From assembly GCA_965230215.1 (NCBI GenBank), contig CBDDKN010000001.1:2046001-2110000 (forward strand): DNA of 64,000 nt, given 5' to 3'. A program made the translations under genes and the position numbers. Every line of letters begins with the position of its first letter. The first letter of the stretch is position 1. This stretch comes from RFSX01 sp965230215 (lineage in GTDB: Bacteria > Bacteroidota > Bacteroidia > Chitinophagales > Saprospiraceae). Shown here piece after piece: positions 62,205-64,000 of this stretch. Under the pieces are notes generated by a model, which worked only from the letters and a program-made list of their open reading frames with translations, made no database searches and had not been told where the DNA came from.

Positions 62205-64000
62205 TCAATCAACTCCCCTATATATTAAATAAATTGGACTACAATCAACATTATTACATGTAGGCGTTATCTCGACTTCATAGGTGTGATATTCTTCATT
62301 TTCCCATATCCACCAACCTGTTCTAGTTACAAAACTTCCATTAAAAGACACCGGCAAACTATTCCCTGAACTGTAATATGCTCCATCTTTTTTAATCTTC
62401 CAACTAACAGATTCTAGACTAACACAACATGTACAGCCTTGACAATAATCATCTTTTATGCTTACGTCAATTGCAGCTCGACGAAAAGGAATGTCGATGA
62501 TTTGATTATTGCCTACACTAATTTCATAATTAAAAAATAGATTCGCATTTATCTTACTGGATATATCATAGGTATTCTTGCAGGTACTTTCATGTTCTAG
62601 AATTGGCAGATTTGACTCCCAAATACCTCTGCTATACGTTGATGCTCTCAATTTCAACAAGTCATAATTAATTTCTAAATCAGACACTAACGTTTTGGGA
62701 AGTTGACAACTGAATCTTTTCCATTCATTCATCGAATTGTCTCTGTAATACACCCCATCATCCATTGCCAAAAACAAAATCTCAGATCCACCTTTATAGA
62801 ATTCTATATCATTAGCTGGGATTGCTGGAAGTCCTTGACCATAATCAACCCAAGCCCCATTCTCGTACTTACAAACCTGCTTGTTATTACCACTTAAGTT
62901 ACCTAAGCAAACATAGATTTTACTTAAATCATTATTAAATGCAACTCCTGTAATACCCTTCCATTGAACTCCATTTAAACCTATAGAAATATCAGTAACA
63001 ACTGGTGTAGTGAGTAAATTGCTAATTAAGAATAGTTTATTAAAAACAGGTTCACCCCAAGTAGGGCCAGGAAATCCCAATACAGCATAATTGCCATCAT
63101 CAGAAATTTCCAAAGCTGATGCTTTTTGAGTAGTTGAAATTGTGGGTGACATATCCTGCCAAGAACTGCCATCATATTTCCAAAGTTTATTTGTAGCTAC
63201 AAACAGTTCATTATTCTCAGTAATATACAATTCAGTTTCACCATTACAATTTCCTGATGGCGGGCATCCAATGTATGACATAGATATCGTCCCATCATGA
63301 TAGCTATAAGCTTTTCGAACACTATTGCCCCAATTTTTGGTTGTGTATCCTACGTGAGGATCCGATTTATCAATGTCAACTCTATACGCATCACCTTCTG
63401 GGTCATTGAACCAAAAAGGATTCATATTAGAAAAGTATCCGTTGTCCTGTGTACCACCACAAATCAAATTTGGCAATTGTTCAGAATTTCCAAATCCAAA
63501 AAATTGTGTCAATTGTAATCCATCACCATTTAAGTTCTGTGTAGTTGTCATTCCATCCTTTGATTCAGATAAGCCCCCATCAGTACCAAAAAAAAGATGG
63601 TCATTAGTGCCTCCTGAAGAAGAGCTATACAAAAGCATACACCTTATATCGGGATGTGATCCTTCAAAATTGGGATTGCTTAACCAAGTCCAATATCCTG
63701 GCTCGGCTATTGAAAATGTAGTACCTCCATCTACAGACTTATGAATAAAGTTGCCACCTAGGTACATCACATCAGGATCGACATTGGAAACAAAAAATGG
63801 ACAGTCTCCACCATATTTCATACCATGTAGTATTCCACTTTGCCAAGTATAGTTACTTATCTGAGACCATGAGCCTCCGGTAAGAGGTTTTCTATAAATT
63901 TGCATTTTTGCAGGAATACTTGAACAGGCATCCCAATTTGTTTGACACGCAATATTTATAGTTCCTGCAGCGATCGAAAATGTAGAAAGCATAGTAATAG
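62205..64000 (-). CDS. Exported beta-propeller (BNR/sortilin-like) protein, 5' end outside window
   Basis: The frame is open to the window edge, so only the C-terminal ~598 residues are seen and the ATG at 63992 is probably internal. Repeats typical of BNR/Asp-box propellers are present: SNVDPDVMYLGGNFIHKSVD with GGTTFS, LFFGTDGGLSESKDGM, and FLAMDDGVYYRDNSMNEWKR; the propeller covers about residues 20-460. A Cys-rich C-terminal domain (about 475-595; CQGCTCCVSLESVSWKIKKD) follows, without a T9SS sorting domain. A surface or secreted lectin or hydrolase-like propeller is possible; no catalytic residues can be assigned. It converges on mcrC across 46 bp. Confidence 0.7.
   Translation of the reverse strand, partial: ITMLSTFSIAAGTINIACQTNWDACSSIPAKMQIYRKPLTGGSWSQISNYTWQSGILHGMKYGGDCPFFVSNVDPDVMYLGGNFIHKSVDGGTTFSIAEPGYWTWLSNPNFEGSHPDIRCMLLYSSSSGGTNDHLFFGTDGGLSESKDGMTTTQNLNGDGLQLTQFFGFGNSEQLPNLICGGTQDNGYFSNMNPFWFNDPEGDAYRVDIDKSDPHVGYTTKNWGNSVRKAYSYHDGTISMSYIGCPPSGNCNGETELYITENNELFVATNKLWKYDGSSWQDMSPTISTTQKASALEISDDGNYAVLGFPGPTWGEPVFNKLFLISNLLTTPVVTDISIGLNGVQWKGITGVAFNNDLSKIYVCLGNLSGNNKQVCKYENGAWVDYGQGLPAIPANDIEFYKGGSEILFLAMDDGVYYRDNSMNEWKRFSCQLPKTLVSDLEINYDLLKLRASTYSRGIWESNLPILEHESTCKNTYDISSKINANLFFNYEISVGNNQIIDIPFRRAAIDVSIKDDYCQGCTCCVSLESVSWKIKKDGAYYSSGNSLPVSFNGSFVTRTGWWIWENEEYHTYEVEITPTCNNVDCSPIYLIYRGVD

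Overview
The window comes from a Bacteroidota chromosome, most likely a marine or aquatic member of the Saprospiria. This rests on the AT-rich sequence (roughly 38 percent GC by eye), several exported proteins ending in a type 9 secretion (T9SS) C-terminal sorting domain (PNP motif near the start, G-hydrophobic-Y near the end), a Bacteroidota-type signal-peptide RHS protein, many starts without a clear Shine-Dalgarno, and an NPPF-type HsdM. The genus cannot be fixed from the sequence.

Layout. 1-720: gene debris (an XRE regulator fragment and a twice-frameshifted small gene facing it) with a minus-strand terminator. 723-9319 (minus): a three-gene toxin operon made of a T9SS-sorted M43-type protein whose zinc-protease motif is destroyed, a 2215-residue RHS/YD-repeat protein with a His-rich C-terminal toxin module, and a probable immunity protein. 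9557-35931: housekeeping core. It holds a CNNM/CBS membrane protein, typA, DUF2461, gpmI, the rimP-nusA-infB-TIGR02757 operon, a purine nucleoside phosphorylase, uvrA, a SAM hydrolase/ABM/aroB/pepP operon, a sterol-desaturase-like enzyme, an M1 peptidase with a membrane partner, and an alpha/beta hydrolase. Two unannotated single-helix microproteins (28 and 30 aa) sit in gaps here. 36026-41383: a seven-fasciclin-domain T9SS adhesin, then an ECF sigma factor overlapping a gene for a protein with an inner-membrane helix and a beta-rich C-terminus. 41384-42182: a tRNA-Met preceded by three 32-bp repeats and followed by a terminator, an inverted-repeat element and a 7-bp minisatellite. 42183-50806: large surface proteins (PKD-like/T9SS, S74 tail-fibre-like, FG-GAP/MopE-like T9SS) and a small two-gene membrane cassette of unknown role. 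50933-62158 (plus): a defence island with a complete type I restriction-modification system (hsdM-hsdS-hsdR), a stand-alone PD-(D/E)XK/DUF4268 protein, and a McrB-McrC modification-dependent restriction pair. 62205-64000: 3' part of a beta-propeller-type exported protein that runs off the window.

How the genes work together. Two conflict modules bracket a conserved core: an inter-bacterial toxin/immunity operon on the left and an anti-DNA island on the right. The left operon is the most unusual part. The RHS toxin has a Sec signal but no T9SS sorting domain because its C-terminus is the toxin, while the gene directly upstream supplies a sorting domain on a catalytically dead metalloprotease scaffold. 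This suggests, as inference only, that the pseudo-protease is a T9SS escort or anchor for the toxin. The right island combines protection by methylation (type I) with attack on modified DNA (McrBC), so the two must have compatible specificities.
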